This document shows, piece after piece, positions 61,810 to 64,000 of a stretch of 64,000 nucleotides of DNA. The DNA lies in contig OZ245829.1 in the NCBI GenBank assembly GCA_965228625.1, forward strand, positions 1-64,000, written 5' to 3'. Made by a program: the position numbers and the translations under genes. Positions within the stretch are counted from its first letter, which is position 1; each line of letters begins with the position of its first letter. Origin of the DNA: UBA2767 sp965228625. GTDB lineage: Bacteria > Pseudomonadota > Alphaproteobacteria > Rhizobiales > Methyloligellaceae. The notes beneath the pieces were generated by a model. That model did not search any database and had not been told where the DNA came from. It saw nothing but the letters and a program-made list of their open reading frames with translations.

Positions 61810-64000
61810 ATGCAGGACAAGGAGGTTCGTTTCGCGGTCGTCCTTACGGGCGGCGTTTCGCTCGCGATCTACATGCACGGGGTCACCAAGGAACTGCTGA
61901 AACTCGTGCGTGCCTCGCGCTCCTACCACAAGCGCAGCGACGCGGAGGGCGCCGCACCTGAAACCTATGTCGATAGCTGCACCGGGCGGGAAGTCGATAC
62001 CGAAGCCGTGTATTTCGACCTGTTAAGGTCATTTGCGCCGGAACTGGATCTTCGGGTCGTTATTGACGTGATTGCCGGCGCGTCGGCGGGAGGGGTGAAC
62101 GGGATTATGCTGGCGCGCGCCCTCGCCCATGATCTCGATATCGACCCCCACCGCCGGATGTGGCTCGACCACGCCGACGTCCTCCAGCTCATTGACGAAA
62201 AATCCTCGGCCAGAAGCTGGCGCAAGCTGTATGTCTGGCCGATGGCCGGCCTGCTGCTCGGCCGGCAGCTTCACGCAATGGCGCCGGAAAAGGAGACGCG
62301 GACCAAGCTGAGCGCGTTCCTGCGCTCGCGCTGGTTCCATCCCCCGTTTTCCGGGGAGCGCTATACGTCGTGGCTTCTCGATGCTTCCAGCGCGATGGAG
62401 CGCAAGGCGCCCGTTAACGGTTCACTGCTGCCGCAAGGGCATGCACTCGACCTTTCCGTCAGCGTCACCGATTTTCACGGTCACTCCAACCGCATTGCCC
62501 TGCACGATCCGCCGGAGATCGAAGAGCGGGATCACCGGCTGGTTCTGAAATTTGCCTATCTCAAGTCGGCGGACGGAACGATCGCATCCGATTTCGACGC
62601 CTCCTCGGCACCGGGACTGGTGTTCGCCGCGCGCGCGACCTCGTGCTTCCCGGGTGCGTTTCCTCCGGCGTCGCTCGGTGAAATCGACTCATTGCTCGCG
62701 CGCCGTGGCGGAACCTGGCCGGCAAGGACGCGTTTCGTCGATGACCAGCTCGGCGCATTCGCGACAGAGGGGAAGGACATCGATGCGGTGCGGTTCATCG
62801 ACGGGAGCGTTGTCAACGACAAGCCGTTCGGGGCGGCGGTCGCGTCGATCGCCGGGCGCGCCGCGCATCGCGAAGTCTCGCGGCGCATTGTGTTCGTGGA
62901 GCCGAACCCGCTCGACACGGCGATGGCGCAGGACCTGAGCGAACCCGGATTCTTCCGGACGATCATCTCGTCGCTTGCGGAAATTCCGCGCAACGAGCCG
63001 ATCCACGACGACCTTGCCCGCATCAACGCGTTTAACGGCAATATTCGGCTGATCCGGCAGGTGGTGCGCCAGACGGCACCCGTCATAGACCGGTTTGTTG
63101 ACACCATCCTGCCACCCTCGGGCGAGGACATGCGGCCGACCGCGGAGGAAATTGCTGCATGGCGCCAGCAGGCCAACGATCAGGCGGCGCGCGAGGCGGG
63201 CTACGCTTTTCACACCTATTTCCGGCTCAAGGTGCTTGGGGTCGCCAGGCATCTGGAATCCCTGATCTCGACCCTGGCGTGGCCCGGGAACGGACCGGAG
63301 GTGCCGGAGCATGCGCGGCTGGGGTTTCTCGCGGCACTCAGCGAGTACAATGTGGGGGAGATCGATTGGCGGGACCGTTCCGGCGCAGATCCGGTGAGCG
63401 AGCCGGAAATCCAGTTCCTGAAATCGTTCGACGTCGATTTCCGGGTGCGGCGGATCCGTTTCGTCATCCGACGTCTGAACGAACTCTACCAGGTCGCCCT
63501 GGCGACGCCGGAGATCCGGTATCAGACGGACCGGCTCGATGATCTCAAGACGACCCTCTATGAGCTGCTGGCGGAGGCGAAAGGACGTTGGACGCCGGAT
63601 CACTATGCCCCGCGCACCATCACGGGACTGAAGAAGAAGCGGCGTACCGGCCCGGGACCCGACGCGTTCACACCGGTGTTCTGGCGCATATCGGATGCCA
63701 TGGCGCTCGACAAGCTCGACGGCTCGATCGACGAGGTGTTCGCGATCATGGTGCTGAACTACATTCCACAGGAACTCCGCCGTGATCTGTTTGCCGCTTA
63801 TATCGGCTTTTCGTTCTTCGACGTGATGAGCTACCCGATGATCCAGTGGGAAGACCTCGATGAGTTCGAGGAAATCCTGATCGACAGGATCAGTCCGGCG
63901 GACGCGGTGGCAATCCGTAAGGGCGGCGCGCGTGAAGTTCTTCAAGGCACGGCCCTGCGCCGCTTCGGCGGGTTCTTTAATCGCGGCTACCGCGAGAACG
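61810..64000 (+). CDS. Patatin-like phospholipase (DUF3376-type), 3' end outside window
   Basis: At least 730 codons, open to the end of the window. Start ATG 61810 with GGGAG nine bases before. Patatin domain (about 1-400): oxyanion GGVSLAIYMHGV, nucleophile elbow IAGASAGGVNG with Ser92, and Asp331 in FIDGSVVNDKP as the dyad partner. The long downstream part (about 400 onward), with an R-x-x-N-x-L-Y-Q helix region near residue 560, fits the large patatin-related proteins of alphaproteobacteria and actinobacteria that carry a DUF3376 domain. Predicted lipid acyl hydrolase; no secretion signal. Confidence 0.88.
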   Translation, partial: MQDKEVRFAVVLTGGVSLAIYMHGVTKELLKLVRASRSYHKRSDAEGAAPETYVDSCTGREVDTEAVYFDLLRSFAPELDLRVVIDVIAGASAGGVNGIMLARALAHDLDIDPHRRMWLDHADVLQLIDEKSSARSWRKLYVWPMAGLLLGRQLHAMAPEKETRTKLSAFLRSRWFHPPFSGERYTSWLLDASSAMERKAPVNGSLLPQGHALDLSVSVTDFHGHSNRIALHDPPEIEERDHRLVLKFAYLKSADGTIASDFDASSAPGLVFAARATSCFPGAFPPASLGEIDSLLARRGGTWPARTRFVDDQLGAFATEGKDIDAVRFIDGSVVNDKPFGAAVASIAGRAAHREVSRRIVFVEPNPLDTAMAQDLSEPGFFRTIISSLAEIPRNEPIHDDLARINAFNGNIRLIRQVVRQTAPVIDRFVDTILPPSGEDMRPTAEEIAAWRQQANDQAAREAGYAFHTYFRLKVLGVARHLESLISTLAWPGNGPEVPEHARLGFLAALSEYNVGEIDWRDRSGADPVSEPEIQFLKSFDVDFRVRRIRFVIRRLNELYQVALATPEIRYQTDRLDDLKTTLYELLAEAKGRWTPDHYAPRTITGLKKKRRTGPGPDAFTPVFWRISDAMALDKLDGSIDEVFAIMVLNYIPQELRRDLFAAYIGFSFFDVMSYPMIQWEDLDEFEEILIDRISPADAVAIRKGGAREVLQGTALRRFGGFFNRGYREN

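Overview
The window is about 60% GC, gene-dense chromosomal DNA from an alphaproteobacterium, most likely of the order Hyphomicrobiales (Rhizobiales). This rests on gene content: two tripartite tricarboxylate transporters (TTT), a TctDE two-component pair, an acdS/acdR ACC-deaminase locus, a CyaC-type redox adenylate cyclase, a cytochrome P460 homologue, a GMC/triheme cytochrome c dehydrogenase, and ATGA-type overlaps in operons. I see no transposase, integrase, phage gene or CRISPR array. There are about 54 supported protein genes, two tRNAs and a gene remnant.

Layout. 0-4.2 kb: BON-type periplasmic protein, two exported repeat-rich proteins, tRNA-Ser(GCU) and tRNA-Arg(UCG). 4.2-10.9 kb: variant Old Yellow Enzyme, fasciclin protein, an exported DUF255 protein beside an exported transglutaminase-like protein, a SnoaL-like protein, a Lys-rich microprotein and a sulfotransferase. 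10.9-17.5 kb: a minus-strand cluster (CPA1 antiporter, Rieske-ThDP fusion enzyme, DUF5996-like protein, TrkA-C membrane protein), divergent from an ECF sigma/zinc anti-sigma pair. 17.6-25.4 kb: tctCBA, an orphan ABC-type binding protein, divergent tctDE, then convergent gltS. 25.5-32.8 kb: GNAT, non-canonical SDR, FAD amino-acid-oxidase-like enzyme, a large trimeric autotransporter, a small exported protein and a tandem SpoIIAA-like protein.

33.0-39.3 kb: a second tctCBA followed upstream by an M24 hydrolase and a threonine-aldolase-family enzyme, divergent from an FCD-type GntR regulator, with a perfect palindrome between them and a strong terminator at the far end. This looks like a small uptake and catabolism regulon. 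39.3-44.1 kb: cytochrome P460, MATE exporter, RibD-C reductase and the redox adenylate cyclase. 44.2-48.8 kb: acdS with a downstream M20 deacylase, divergent from an Lrp-type acdR and an APC permease. This reads as an ACC (plant ethylene precursor) utilisation locus. 48.8-64 kb: glutathione transferase remnant, ChrR-like bicupin, 14-TM MFS exporter, three-gene membrane dehydrogenase operon, ADP-forming acyl-CoA synthetase/GNAT fusion, aconitase, alpha/beta hydrolase and a patatin-like phospholipase that runs off the window.

The most interesting points are the Rieske-ThDP fusion inside a cation-transport cluster, the acdS-M20 pairing (a possible conjugated-ACC hydrolase), and the solute-binding protein between tctCBA and tctDE (a possible periplasmic co-sensor).
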